From Muribaculaceae bacterium (GTDB lineage: Bacteria > Bacteroidota > Bacteroidia > Bacteroidales > Muribaculaceae), in the NCBI GenBank assembly GCA_017619355.1, contig JAFZSO010000057.1, positions 1 to 64,000 of the forward strand: a DNA stretch of 64,000 bases, written 5' to 3'. Both the position numbers and the translations under genes were made by a program. Below the pieces are notes generated by a model, which did not search any database, was not told where the DNA came from, and saw only the letters and a program-made list of their open reading frames with translations. Shown in pieces: positions 33,159-42,424 of this stretch. Each line of letters starts with the position of its first letter. Position 1 is the stretch's first letter.

Positions 33159-34892
33159 TCACACAATGCCGAGGATGATGTTGATGAGGGTGGTGACATC
33201 GGAAACATTCACCTTGCCATCGCCGTTCAAGTCGGCGCGATCCACGTCTTTGGGTATCATGCCCAAAATCATGTTGACGAGTGTCGTAACGTCGCTCACG
33301 TTCACCTTGTCATCACCGTTTACATCACTATCTCTTTTAACCTTGAATTTCACCACATCACCTTCCTCGCGTATATCGTAGAGCACCCAATCGCTTCGGC
33401 TGCCACCGAAGGTTTTAAGGTTTGGCATGGTGTTATTGGAAAGCACCGTCACGCCTTTGGTCCCAGGGAACGGATCGCTTGCCGACTGAAATGACATAGA
33501 GTTTCCAGCTCGGAGCAGTTCATAATAAAGGCGTGTTGCATTGGCATTGGGAGCATTGTTTGACCACACGCTGGCATCGGTAGAGTCCATACGGGCTACC
33601 AACATTCCATGTCCAGGTGCGTACATGTCCCATTTGGTCTTCTGTCGGTTCTCGATGAGAAACATCTCATGGTCTTGTTTGGTCTTCAAGATATAACCGT
33701 CGCCAGTAGGACCGATGGGATTCAATTCATAGTCGCCTACAGTCGAGATGATCCTGTAGTTGGCAAAACCAGCAGAATAGCGGTCGTAGAGGCTATAGGC
33801 CACAGGGGTGCGGGCATTATTCTGGTAATTGCCACCAGCCATCAGCTCCCATTCTCCAGGATGTTGTGCCTCACCGTTGATGGCGTCGTCAGTATTGTCG
33901 GTGTCATAGAGGTCGGGGAGTCCCAGCACATGGCTGAATTCATGGCAAATAGTGCCGATACCGTCAAATATTTCATAACTCTTTGCATAGATGTACTCGG
34001 CCGAGCAGGCATAGTCGCGTACGTACTTGCCGTCAAATTTTGTATATGAATAGAAACTCGAGCGGTGTGGCCAGATGTGATTTGGGCTATTGCTGTCGCT
34101 ACTTGAAGGGGTGTCGGCATAAATGAAGTAGATGAGGTCAACAGCGCCATCGTTGTCGATGTCATATTGGCTGAAATCAACAAAAGGGTTGGCTTTCTTT
34201 ACTGCACTGAGGAAGATGTTGTAGGCATACTGGTCTCCTTGATTAACCGAGTAGTCGACCTCGACTGGGCCGACAATATCAAACTGTGGTATGAACATGC
34301 CATTGGAGTTATCGTTGAAGTAGTCACGCACGCTGCCAGTGCAAGCACCATAGGCGTTGGGCGAGCCGTCCTCGTTGGTGTAGCCACTGTAGTTCTCTTG
34401 GTTAATCATATTGTTGTAGAAATCCTGAACATCGCTGCGGGTGAAATGCGAGTCGTTAAACTCCACAAGAATCACCAGTCCGTAGAAATTGTTGTAGTTG
34501 ATTCTCTTGAGCGAGGGCAGTGCATCACGCTGAGCGCGCAACTTTTTGCCTTGCTGCATCTTGCTTGCCGATCGCAGATTCTTGCCTGTCGACTCGAGCC
34601 ACATGTTGTCGGTAGGTGAGCGCAGATTGGCATCGCGAGCCACGATTTTGGATGCCACCACCTCATCGTTGACAAGGGTGCCATAGGTGTAGTAGCCTTG
34701 CTGGTTTTTTATGATGGTGTAACCATCCACGGTAGTCATGTAGTGGTGAAACTCATCACCCTTGATTCGTACTGTGAGTTCCTCGCCATTGGGCTGAGTT
34801 ACCTTTTGAGGGGTGGGAATGGCAGGAACCGCATCAGCTCCCCAACAAGTGAACAAGGAAAACAGTGTTACAAGTATCTTACGAAAATTCAT
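33159..34892 (-). CDS. Secreted M6-family metalloprotease with dockerin-like tag
   Basis: Extracellular zinc protease of the immune-inhibitor-A type, about 577 residues. A signal peptide (MNFRKILVTLFSLFTCWGADA) precedes a propeptide, then the catalytic domain with GTICHEFSHVLGLPDLYD, where the HExxH zinc site and the later Asp are visible, and WELMAGG (Met-turn-like). The C-terminus carries two dockerin-like loops (DVNGDDKVNVSD, DLNGDGKVNVSD). The start is the ATG before the signal peptide; the 32 codons before it are low-complexity and unlikely. It is convergent with the fic gene. Confidence 0.9.
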   Translation of the reverse strand: MNFRKILVTLFSLFTCWGADAVPAIPTPQKVTQPNGEELTVRIKGDEFHHYMTTVDGYTIIKNQQGYYTYGTLVNDEVVASKIVARDANLRSPTDNMWLESTGKNLRSASKMQQGKKLRAQRDALPSLKRINYNNFYGLVILVEFNDSHFTRSDVQDFYNNMINQENYSGYTNEDGSPNAYGACTGSVRDYFNDNSNGMFIPQFDIVGPVEVDYSVNQGDQYAYNIFLSAVKKANPFVDFSQYDIDNDGAVDLIYFIYADTPSSSDSNSPNHIWPHRSSFYSYTKFDGKYVRDYACSAEYIYAKSYEIFDGIGTICHEFSHVLGLPDLYDTDNTDDAINGEAQHPGEWELMAGGNYQNNARTPVAYSLYDRYSAGFANYRIISTVGDYELNPIGPTGDGYILKTKQDHEMFLIENRQKTKWDMYAPGHGMLVARMDSTDASVWSNNAPNANATRLYYELLRAGNSMSFQSASDPFPGTKGVTVLSNNTMPNLKTFGGSRSDWVLYDIREEGDVVKFKVKRDSDVNGDDKVNVSDVTTLVNMILGMIPKDVDRADLNGDGKVNVSDVTTLINIILGIV

Positions 34893-34932
34893 GTTGGTGA
34901 TTTTTGATAAGTGTAGAATTATGTGAGTACGT

Positions 34933-37900
34933 TTATGTTGTGATGACGCCGAGGATGATGTTGATGAGGGTGGTGACGTCAGAGACATTCACCTTGCCAT
35001 CGCCGTTCAAGTCGGCGCGTTCCACGTCTTTAGGTATCACGCCCAGAATCATGTTGATGAGGGTAGTCACATCGCTCACATTCACTTTGCCGTCGCCGTT
35101 CACATCACCCCAAATGGCACTATACTGGTCGGTGATATCCTTCACAGTCCAACGGTTGGTGGCGCTATTGTAGGTGTCGAGTTCGAGATACACATCTTTA
35201 TTGAAGGGGCCAAGGTCCACCGTTTGCGGTGAGCCATTCTGGCTGAAGATGAAATTGAACCAGAAATCAGGGTCGGTCGAAGTGAATCCTTTATAGTAGA
35301 ACTTCTCGCCCTTAATCATCTTAGTGGTAGTCCACCTGTCGCCGGGCCATGAGGTGTGGTCGCACAGGTTGCCGTCGTTGTTCCAAGCCCAGTAGTAGAC
35401 CGAGGTCCAGTTCCAGGGCGACGCCATGGGGTCTTTGACATATACGGTGACAGTGTGCTCGGGCAGGGGATTGAGCACATACTCACAACTGATGGCGTTG
35501 CGCACACGACCTTGATACAGCACGCCCGCCTTGAGCAGGGTGTTGCCAGTGAAATGCAATGTGATGCTGCCTTGAGCCTGCTGGCTGTTAGGTGTGAGTT
35601 CGCTGCCGTCGGTCGAATAGACGATGGTGGCGGTATCGACCGAGGCGGTGATGGTGACATCAAGCGTCTCAGCATTCTCGTAGGTGCCCGCTGGCGGGTT
35701 AACGCTCACAGTGGGCGCGTCATCTACCACATTGGTCACCTCGTGATCCCACACGCCATCGATGTAGTAGCCGTGGTTGCGGAACTCGAGGTCGGCAGTC
35801 TGGTCGGCACCGGCGTTGCTGAAGATGAGGCCGGTGGGCATATTGGAGGCTGTCCAAGTGTCGTTATAGGTCCATTTGAAGATGAGCCGCGTGCCATCCT
35901 GACGCTTGCCCATAAGGAAGGCATTCTGACCGGGCCAATGTCCGCCTGTGAAGTTGGTGCTGTTGTTCCAGGCCCACACGGTCACGATGCTGCGGTTGAC
36001 GGGTGCTTCATAGAACACACACAGTTCGCCGTTCTCCACGGTGGGGGTATATACCTCCAGGCTGTCGAGGTCAGGTATGGTGCCGCCTTGTCCGTTCACA
36101 ATATACTGCGTGTCGGGGTCACCCTCTTCTTGCGTGCCATCGTAGGGCAGCGTGTCGGGGTAACCAGGGGCGGAGTCATAGAGGTAGGGGCCGTCGTTGC
36201 CTATCTTGCCAGGGCCGTTAAGCACATACACGCGCAGGTTGCCCTTGCCGCTAAAGGCGGGTGTAGTGAGTGTGCCGTTGGTCACCTGCTGCACATCGCC
36301 TGTGATGCAGTCGGTATAGGTGCCGTTGAGCACCCCAGTGAAGGTGGCTGTGCTGTTGAGTGCTATCAGGGCGTAACTGTCAATGTCACCGCTGGTGTAA
36401 CGGCGCTTGAAGGCAAAACCGCCACTGGTGGCATTGCAGCCGCTCTTGCTGTACTGTCCCTTGCGCAGAGCAGGCACCGATGCCCTGATTTTGTTCAATC
36501 GCCGCAAATGTTTGGATAGCGGTTTCAGTATCGAGGCAGCCACATTGCGGTCGGCATGTTGAAACTCGCCATCGCTGTTGAGCGTGACATCGCCTTTGAT
36601 GTAGCCGCCAAAGTAGGCGCGGCCGGTGTTGGTGAGGGCATCGTTGGTGCCACGGTCACAGGGTTTGCCTTTACGGAATTCAATCTCGCTGCCGTAGTAC
36701 AGACAGGGGATACCGCGCATGGTGAACATGAGCGACAGGTTCTCGGCCCACTGGTCAGTGCCGCCGTTGAAGCGCGTGTCGGAATCGGGGCCGTAGTCAT
36801 GGCTATCGACATACATCACATTATAAGTGGCATCGTTATAGAGATAGTCCTTGTCGAAGACACCCCACACATTCTGAGCGCTTTGGAAGTTCCAATGCGC
36901 GGTGAAGTCGATGACGGAAAGTCCACTGTTCTGACTGTAGTCGGGTGTGTGATAGGTGTTGCCGTTGAGCAGGGCATTGTTGCTGTGAGGCTGGTTGCTC
37001 TCGCTGCCGGCATTGTCATACTCGGTAAGGCACAGGCTCTGGTTGTCGAGAGTGGCAGGGTCGGTGCTTTCGTACACCTCCACGCCTTGCCAGTAAGCAG
37101 GGTCGTTGTTCCACGCATTGAGCAGACTGGCATCGCTTTGCCAGGTGTAGAAGTATGGAGAGAGTGCAGGCTGGCCGCGATAGGTGATTTCACGCACGCG
37201 CGCACATACCTCTGCAAACATGAAGAAGGGGGCACCGCCAGGGCGCTTGTGCTTGTATTGCTCGCCTAGTTGCTGGAAGGCGGGAATGAATGCCTTGTTC
37301 AGGGTGAGACGGCTCATGTGCCCACCCGTATCGATGCGGAAGCCGTCGACACCCATTTTGATGAATGAACCGTAGCAGTCGATGAGATATTGATAGGTCT
37401 CGGGATTCTCGGTATTCAGGTCCACGCAGTCGCCCGCAATCTGTGCCCACCAGCGGTTGGGCTCGTCCCAGTTGAAGTTGCCGTAGTGGTGCCACAGGTT
37501 GTGGTTGTCGTGGTTCACGCCGTCGGTATTCTTCATCTTGCTGAGGCGGTCCTGATATTGCTGGCCCGAGGGCAGGTTCATATAGTTGTTGTTGAGCAGA
37601 CCGCCTTGCGAGATGGTGTAGGGCACCATGCACTGCTTGATGTCGCTCTGAGGCTTGGTCCAGTCGCGGTCGAAGAGGTGACACAGGTTGGCCTCACCGA
37701 AGTTGCCCGTGTGGTTGAGCACGATGTCGAGGATGATTTTCATGCCTCGTGCGTGTACGGCATCAATGAGGTCTTGAAACTTGCAGTCATGGCTCTCAAG
37801 ACGCTTGTCCACGGTGCTCATGTCCATGGCATGATAGCCGTGGTAGTCCATGCCCGAGGCATTCTGCACCACAGGTGTTATCCAAATGGCGGTGAATCCC

Positions 37901-38163
37901 AGTGCCTTGATGTAGTCGAGTTTCTGGATAAGTCCCTTAAAGTCGCCTCGCCACTCGGGGTCTTGCTGGGCAGCATTTTTGATGCCGTCCCAGCAATAGG
38001 TGTTGTTCTCGTAGTCACCATCATAGAAGCGGGTGGTCATCACGAAGTAGATGGTCTCGTCACGGAAGTCGGTGCGACCACCTATGAACTCGGCATGTGC
38101 CGAGGCAATGCTTGTGATCAGGATAAGGCACAAGGCTAAAGCATGGAGGTGAAAGCGTTTCAT
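34933..38163 (-). CDS. Secreted GH13 alpha-amylase with starch-binding modules and dockerin-like tag
   Basis: A 1076-residue exported enzyme attacking alpha-1,4-glucans. After a signal peptide the GH13 barrel has nucleophile DGFRIDTGG (about 273), acid/base FAEVCAR (about 317) and transition-state Asp in VDSHDYGPDSD (about 451). Two CBM26-like modules with aromatic residues (VWAWNN, VYYWAWNN) flank a chitobiase-like C-terminal beta-sandwich (TIVYSTDGS). Two dockerin-like loops (DVNGDGKVNVSD, DLNGDGKVNVSD) end the protein. No SusC/SusD pair is nearby. The last 160 bases are nearly identical in sequence to the same part of the M6 protease gene. Confidence 0.93.
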   Translation of the reverse strand: MKRFHLHALALCLILITSIASAHAEFIGGRTDFRDETIYFVMTTRFYDGDYENNTYCWDGIKNAAQQDPEWRGDFKGLIQKLDYIKALGFTAIWITPVVQNASGMDYHGYHAMDMSTVDKRLESHDCKFQDLIDAVHARGMKIILDIVLNHTGNFGEANLCHLFDRDWTKPQSDIKQCMVPYTISQGGLLNNNYMNLPSGQQYQDRLSKMKNTDGVNHDNHNLWHHYGNFNWDEPNRWWAQIAGDCVDLNTENPETYQYLIDCYGSFIKMGVDGFRIDTGGHMSRLTLNKAFIPAFQQLGEQYKHKRPGGAPFFMFAEVCARVREITYRGQPALSPYFYTWQSDASLLNAWNNDPAYWQGVEVYESTDPATLDNQSLCLTEYDNAGSESNQPHSNNALLNGNTYHTPDYSQNSGLSVIDFTAHWNFQSAQNVWGVFDKDYLYNDATYNVMYVDSHDYGPDSDTRFNGGTDQWAENLSLMFTMRGIPCLYYGSEIEFRKGKPCDRGTNDALTNTGRAYFGGYIKGDVTLNSDGEFQHADRNVAASILKPLSKHLRRLNKIRASVPALRKGQYSKSGCNATSGGFAFKRRYTSGDIDSYALIALNSTATFTGVLNGTYTDCITGDVQQVTNGTLTTPAFSGKGNLRVYVLNGPGKIGNDGPYLYDSAPGYPDTLPYDGTQEEGDPDTQYIVNGQGGTIPDLDSLEVYTPTVENGELCVFYEAPVNRSIVTVWAWNNSTNFTGGHWPGQNAFLMGKRQDGTRLIFKWTYNDTWTASNMPTGLIFSNAGADQTADLEFRNHGYYIDGVWDHEVTNVVDDAPTVSVNPPAGTYENAETLDVTITASVDTATIVYSTDGSELTPNSQQAQGSITLHFTGNTLLKAGVLYQGRVRNAISCEYVLNPLPEHTVTVYVKDPMASPWNWTSVYYWAWNNDGNLCDHTSWPGDRWTTTKMIKGEKFYYKGFTSTDPDFWFNFIFSQNGSPQTVDLGPFNKDVYLELDTYNSATNRWTVKDITDQYSAIWGDVNGDGKVNVSDVTTLINMILGVIPKDVERADLNGDGKVNVSDVTTLINIILGVITT

Positions 38164-38195
38164 AAGATGAAATTGATTGCAGATGTGTGAGGTGA

Positions 38196-39320
38196 TTAGA
38201 TGTAATAGAATTCTTCAAGCATGTCCCAAATCTTGCCTGCAATGCCCATGCGGTCGATGTTGTCGCGCGTCGAGAAGATGAGCACTATCACATCGTCCTC
38301 TGGAACCTTGCCGGCATAGATGGTGAACCCCCCGTTGTCGCCCGTGTGATACACGATGCGTTTGTGACCGGGACGCTCGTTGATGAAGAAGCCATAACCA
38401 TAGCTGTTATAGGGCTGATAGCCGTAGTTGGCCCCTTCGGGGATTGCCACATGAGGCGTGTAGGCTTGGCGTTTCGAGTCTTCGCTCCACACCTTGTTGT
38501 CACGCAGGGCCTTTTCCCACTTGGCAAAGTCGTTGATGGAAGTGTAGATGCCGCCGTCGGCCTTGGTGGCGAAGAAGGTCTCCTCGCCGTAGTCAAACTC
38601 GCGGTAGCCTCCATTGCCGTCGGGGGTGTAGCCGTGTGCCATGTCGGGTATGGTTCTGCCGTCTTCAAAGTAGCATGTGCCCTTCATGCCTGCGGGCTTG
38701 AAAATGTACTTTTGCATATATTCCTCAAAGGGCATGCCCGTTACGCGTTCCACAATCTGGTACACGAGCTGGAAAGTGGGGTTGATGTACTCGTACTTGC
38801 CGCAGCCTGGCTCGAAGTTGAGGTGGTCGAGCGTCTTCATGTAGCCGCAGCTTTCAACATCGGTGGCTGTGAGCACAAAGTGGCGGTCGCCTCGCTCACG
38901 GGCATCGGGAATGCCCGATGTGTGGCTCAGGATGTGGTGCAGTGTGATGCGGTTAAAGAAGTCGGCCTTGTATTCGGGCAGGAATTTGCTCAGTGGGTCG
39001 TTGAGGCTCAGCAACCCTTTTTCGGCCAGTTGCAGGATGGCCACTGCCGAGAACTGTTTCGACAGGCTGGCAATGCAGAATCGTGTCTTGTCGGTGACGG
39101 GTTTTCGCGTTTGGGTGTCGGCTATGCCGTAGCATTGCTTGAAGAGTGTTTTCCCGTCTTTCATGATGAGGACGGCAGCGCCGGGGTCTTGTGCCCCAAA
39201 CACATGGCACAGTTCATAGTGGAGTTTGTGCCTGAATTGGTCGCGCATGTTCTTGAAATCGTTAGCGGTTGCCATAGTAGCTAAAGTGATACAAATAGCG
39301 AAATATACGAATCGTTTCAT
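38196..39320 (-). CDS. Secreted serine hydrolase of the beta-lactamase / class C family
   Basis: A 374-residue exported protein with a short signal peptide. The active-site serine and lysine are in CIASLSKQFSAV (SxxK), the second motif is Tyr in YEYINPTF, and the third is HTGDNGG, typical of esterase-like or D-Ala-D-Ala-peptidase-like members rather than true beta-lactamases. HILSHTSGIPD also matches. The substrate is unknown. It is followed by the amylase gene, 33 bases on. Confidence 0.87.
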   Translation of the reverse strand: MKRFVYFAICITLATMATANDFKNMRDQFRHKLHYELCHVFGAQDPGAAVLIMKDGKTLFKQCYGIADTQTRKPVTDKTRFCIASLSKQFSAVAILQLAEKGLLSLNDPLSKFLPEYKADFFNRITLHHILSHTSGIPDARERGDRHFVLTATDVESCGYMKTLDHLNFEPGCGKYEYINPTFQLVYQIVERVTGMPFEEYMQKYIFKPAGMKGTCYFEDGRTIPDMAHGYTPDGNGGYREFDYGEETFFATKADGGIYTSINDFAKWEKALRDNKVWSEDSKRQAYTPHVAIPEGANYGYQPYNSYGYGFFINERPGHKRIVYHTGDNGGFTIYAGKVPEDDVIVLIFSTRDNIDRMGIAGKIWDMLEEFYYI

Positions 39321-39351
39321 GTGGGGTGGTGGTTATGAATTTGTTATAATG

Positions 39352-39396
39352 AACGGCACAATCAGTTCATCTGTCAGGTGTCCTTCATGTGCCGTT
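39352..39396 (-). terminator. Hairpin behind tdh
   Basis: AACGGCACA and TGTGCCGTT form a nine-pair stem with a 27-base loop, 25 bases past the tdh stop on the minus strand. No clear T-run follows, so termination is uncertain. Confidence 0.35.
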
Positions 39397-39420
39397 ATGG
39401 TTGGTCTTTGTTGTCGGTGT

Positions 39421-40380
39421 TTACTTGATGCCGAACTTGATGCGCAGCTTCTCGAGCATGTCGCGCGTCATGGCGTCGAGGTCATACTCGGGCTTCCAGT
39501 TCCACTCAAGGCGGGCGCAGGTGTCGTCGAGGCTGTTGGGCCACGAGTCGGCAATGGCCTGGCGCAAGGGATCAAGCTCATAGGTCATTTCGAAGTCGGG
39601 CACATATTCCTTGATCTTGTTGTAGATGATAACCGGATCGAAGCTCATCGAGGCAATGTTGAATGAGTTGCGGTGAATGAGGCGAGTCGGGTCAGCTTCC
39701 ATGATCTCGATGGCGGCGCGCAGGGCGTCGGGCATATACATCATGTCCATGAAGGTTTCTTCCTTCACCGGGCACTTGAAGGGCTTGCCCAGAACGGCGG
39801 CGTAGTAGATGTCGACGGCATAGTCGGTGGTGCCGCCACCTGGAGGGGTCACATAGGAAATCAGGCCCGGGAAGCGCACCGAACGGGTGTCAACACCAAA
39901 CTTGGTGAAGTAATAGTTGCTCAATAACTCGCCCGTGACCTTGGTCACACCATACATAGTCTTAGGTTGCTGGATGGTGTCCTGCGGTGTGCCATCCTTA
40001 GGTGCGTTGGGTCCAAAGGAACCGATGGAACTGGGGGTGAACACGGCACACTTCTTTTCGCGTGCTACTTCGAGTACATTCATCAGGCCGCCGACGCCAA
40101 TTTTCCAGGCCAGCAGCGGCTTGCTTTCGGCCACGGCGCTGAGCAGTGCCGCAAGGTTGTAGATGGTGTCGATCTTGTACTTCTCCACCGCATCGGCAAT
40201 CTGCTGCGCATTGGTGATGTCGACAATTTCGCTCGGACCTGATTCAGCCAGTTCTCCTTTAGGTTCTGCGCCAGGTATATAACCAGCTATAACATTATTA
40301 CTCCCGTAAATGCTTCTCAGTTTCATGGTTAGCTCCGAGCCAATCTGCCCGGTTGAGCCAATTATTAAAACGTTTTTCAT
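39421..40380 (-). CDS. tdh: L-threonine 3-dehydrogenase, SDR type
   Basis: Oxidises threonine to 2-amino-3-ketobutyrate. The 319 residues form an extended short-chain dehydrogenase: NVLIIGSTGQIGSEL nucleotide-binding start, YNLAALLSA, SSIGSFGPNAPKDGTP and the catalytic YGVTK. The match to UDP-glucose-epimerase-like threonine dehydrogenase, not the zinc type, is supported by the divergent kbl gene 164 bases away, which makes the next enzyme. The start is the ATG before KNVLI; the upstream extension covers the promoter region. TAACTTTG (minus strand, 40421-40414) is its likely -7 box. Confidence 0.9.
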   Translation of the reverse strand: MKNVLIIGSTGQIGSELTMKLRSIYGSNNVIAGYIPGAEPKGELAESGPSEIVDITNAQQIADAVEKYKIDTIYNLAALLSAVAESKPLLAWKIGVGGLMNVLEVAREKKCAVFTPSSIGSFGPNAPKDGTPQDTIQQPKTMYGVTKVTGELLSNYYFTKFGVDTRSVRFPGLISYVTPPGGGTTDYAVDIYYAAVLGKPFKCPVKEETFMDMMYMPDALRAAIEIMEADPTRLIHRNSFNIASMSFDPVIIYNKIKEYVPDFEMTYELDPLRQAIADSWPNSLDDTCARLEWNWKPEYDLDAMTRDMLEKLRIKFGIK

Positions 40381-40543
40381 CTTCTTAGTTTCTATGATAA
40401 TTGCTGTGAACTGCAAAGTTAGGCAAGAGTTGGCAATTTTTATAATCTTTTTAGATGTTTTTTTTCGCAATTACATGTTTTTTTTAGAACTTTGTGATAT
40501 AAAAACCAAAAACAACTACTTAAAACCACAAAAAACTCTAATC

Positions 40544-41734
40544 ATGTACACCAAATTACAGGAACATCTCGTGAAAGAACTCGCCGCCATCAAAGAGGCC
40601 GGCCTTTACAAGAACGAACGACAAATCACAACTGCACAGCGTGCCGATATCAAGGTGAAACCCGATACCGATGTGCTCAACTTCTGCGCAAACAACTATC
40701 TGGGACTCTCTAACAATCCCCGACTCATCAAGGGCGCTACCGACATGATGCAGACGCACGGCTTCGGTATGTCGTCGGTGCGCTTCATCTGCGGCACACA
40801 AGATATTCACAAGGAACTTGAAGCAGCCATCAGCGACTACTTCCACACCGAGGACACCATCCTCTACGGTTCCTGCTTCGATGCCAACGGCGGCTTGTTT
40901 GAACCGCTGCTCACCGACCAGGATGCCATCATCAGTGATGCCCTGAATCACGCTTCCATCATCGACGGCGTGCGTCTGTGCAAGGCTAAACGCTATCGTT
41001 ATGCCAACGCTAATATGGCCGAACTTGAGAAATGCCTGCAAGAGGCTCAGGAACAACGCTTCCGCATCATTGCCACCGATGGCGTGTTCTCGATGGACGG
41101 CAATGTGGCTCCCATGGACAAGATTGTGGAACTCGCCGAGAAATACGATGCGCTCGTGATGGTCGACGAGAGCCACTCGGCAGGCGTGGTTGGCCCCACG
41201 GGTCATGGCGTGGCCGAACAGTTCAATCTCTATGGCAAGATCGACATCTTCACCGGCACGCTGGGTAAGGCATTCGGTGGCGCTATGGGTGGCTTCACCA
41301 CTGGCCGCAAAGAGATCATCGACATGCTGCGTCAGCGCAGTCGTCCTTACCTGTTCTCTAACTCGGTGGCTCCCGTGATTGTGGGTGCAAGCCTTGAAAT
41401 GTTCAAGATGCTCAAGGAGAGCAACGCCCTGCACGACAAACTGGTGGAGAATGTGAACTACTTCCGCGACAAGATGATGGCTGCCGGCTTCGACATCAAG
41501 CCCACGCAGAGCGCCATCTGTGCCGTGATGCTCTACGATGCTAAGCTCTCGCAAGACTTCGCTGCTCTCATGCAAGACGAGGGTATCTATGTGACAGGCT
41601 TCTACTATCCCGTGGTGCCCAAGGGCGAGGCCCGTATCCGTGTGCAGCTCAGCGCCGGTCACGAGCGCGAGCACCTCGACAAGTGCATCGCCGCCTTCAT
41701 CAAGGTGGGCAAGCAGCTCAATGTCATCAAATAA
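40544..41734 (+). CDS. kbl: Glycine C-acetyltransferase (2-amino-3-ketobutyrate CoA ligase)
   Basis: PLP enzyme converting 2-amino-3-ketobutyrate and CoA into glycine and acetyl-CoA. The 396 residues fit the alpha-oxoamine synthase family: FCANNYLGLSNNP, GFGMSSVRFICGTQ, VDESHSAGVVG, and the PLP-lysine motif FTGTLGKAFGG. The start is the ATG before YTKLQEHLV; the frame upstream crosses the divergent promoter region. Its partner tdh lies on the other strand. Confidence 0.95.
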   Translation: MYTKLQEHLVKELAAIKEAGLYKNERQITTAQRADIKVKPDTDVLNFCANNYLGLSNNPRLIKGATDMMQTHGFGMSSVRFICGTQDIHKELEAAISDYFHTEDTILYGSCFDANGGLFEPLLTDQDAIISDALNHASIIDGVRLCKAKRYRYANANMAELEKCLQEAQEQRFRIIATDGVFSMDGNVAPMDKIVELAEKYDALVMVDESHSAGVVGPTGHGVAEQFNLYGKIDIFTGTLGKAFGGAMGGFTTGRKEIIDMLRQRSRPYLFSNSVAPVIVGASLEMFKMLKESNALHDKLVENVNYFRDKMMAAGFDIKPTQSAICAVMLYDAKLSQDFAALMQDEGIYVTGFYYPVVPKGEARIRVQLSAGHEREHLDKCIAAFIKVGKQLNVIK

Positions 41735-41784
41735 CTCTCAATCGGAGCTTTATAACTCGCCTTGTTCGCGAGTTCACACACATC

Positions 41785-41820
41785 ATCAAGGCTGGCCTCA
41801 CCGCCAGCCTTGATTGTTTT
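41785..41820 (+). terminator. Terminator of kbl
   Basis: ATCAAGGCTGGC pairs perfectly with GCCAGCCTTGAT across a six-base loop, followed by TGTTTT. Confidence 0.85.
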
Positions 41821-42424
41821 GTAGTTCGGAATAAATGTATTGCTTATTTGCCGATGCAGAAGTTACTATCTGCAAATATAAGTGTCTGATAATCAGCGCA
41901 AACACCTTTGTTATGAGGTGTCTAAAGTGACTCCGAGGGACGGTGGGGGGACGCAAAATAGGCAAAAATCTGCAAATATGACTGCCGTCAAAAAAAGAAA
42001 ATGCAAACATCTGCAAAAACGATTTTCCAGTTCTTTGCACGTTTACACTTTTTAACGCAGATTTTTGCAGATTCTTGCAATCGCTGTGAAGCGAGTGAAG
42101 TGTGACTTCCAATTTCAGTCCCTTTATGTACATTTATCTTTGTAGTTCTTTGTATATTTTTGTAATCTTACGAAAAATCGGAGCATTTTCTATCTCAAAA
42201 TTGGGTTGTTAAAAAGTGTTGGCACTATTTTTGTCCCTTAGTGACTTTTTTCGAAATCTGTCCCTCGGGGGGCACTGTTGAGGAGTAATTTCTGATGATA
42301 TAATTCGTAGAAATAAAAAGTTTAGTTTAGATTATGTATATTTAATATGGGGATAAACTAAACCTTTATATCACAGCATTACATTATACTATTTTCTTTT
42401 GGATGGCAATTCGTTCTCCGTTAA
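41821..42424. other. Non-coding junction at the edge of the second AT-rich island
   Basis: About 600 bases without a credible gene. CCGAGGGAC at 41933-41941 and its inverse GTCCCTCGG at 42260-42268 bound about 320 bases. Inside, CTGCAAA occurs repeatedly (near 41874, 41968, 42011) and the inverse TTGCAG near 42066, so part can fold back on itself. Promoter-like TATCTTTG (about 42130) and TATTTTTG (about 42150 and 42225) have no gene behind them. The palindromic element at 42320-42364 closes the region. Confidence 0.5.
42320..42364. repeat. Island-flanking palindromic element, copy 1
   Basis: GTTTAGTTTA and TAAACTAAAC face each other with a 24-base spacer. The right half, GGGGATAAACTAAACCT, is identical over 17 bases to the copy at 49103-49147 and in the same orientation. 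It lies 60 bases past the end of the last island gene. Confidence 0.8.

Noticed and set aside
41798-42133. A 111-codon minus-strand frame after kbl
   Set aside because: It runs through the kbl terminator and repeated CTGCAAA motifs and shows no protein-like pattern.
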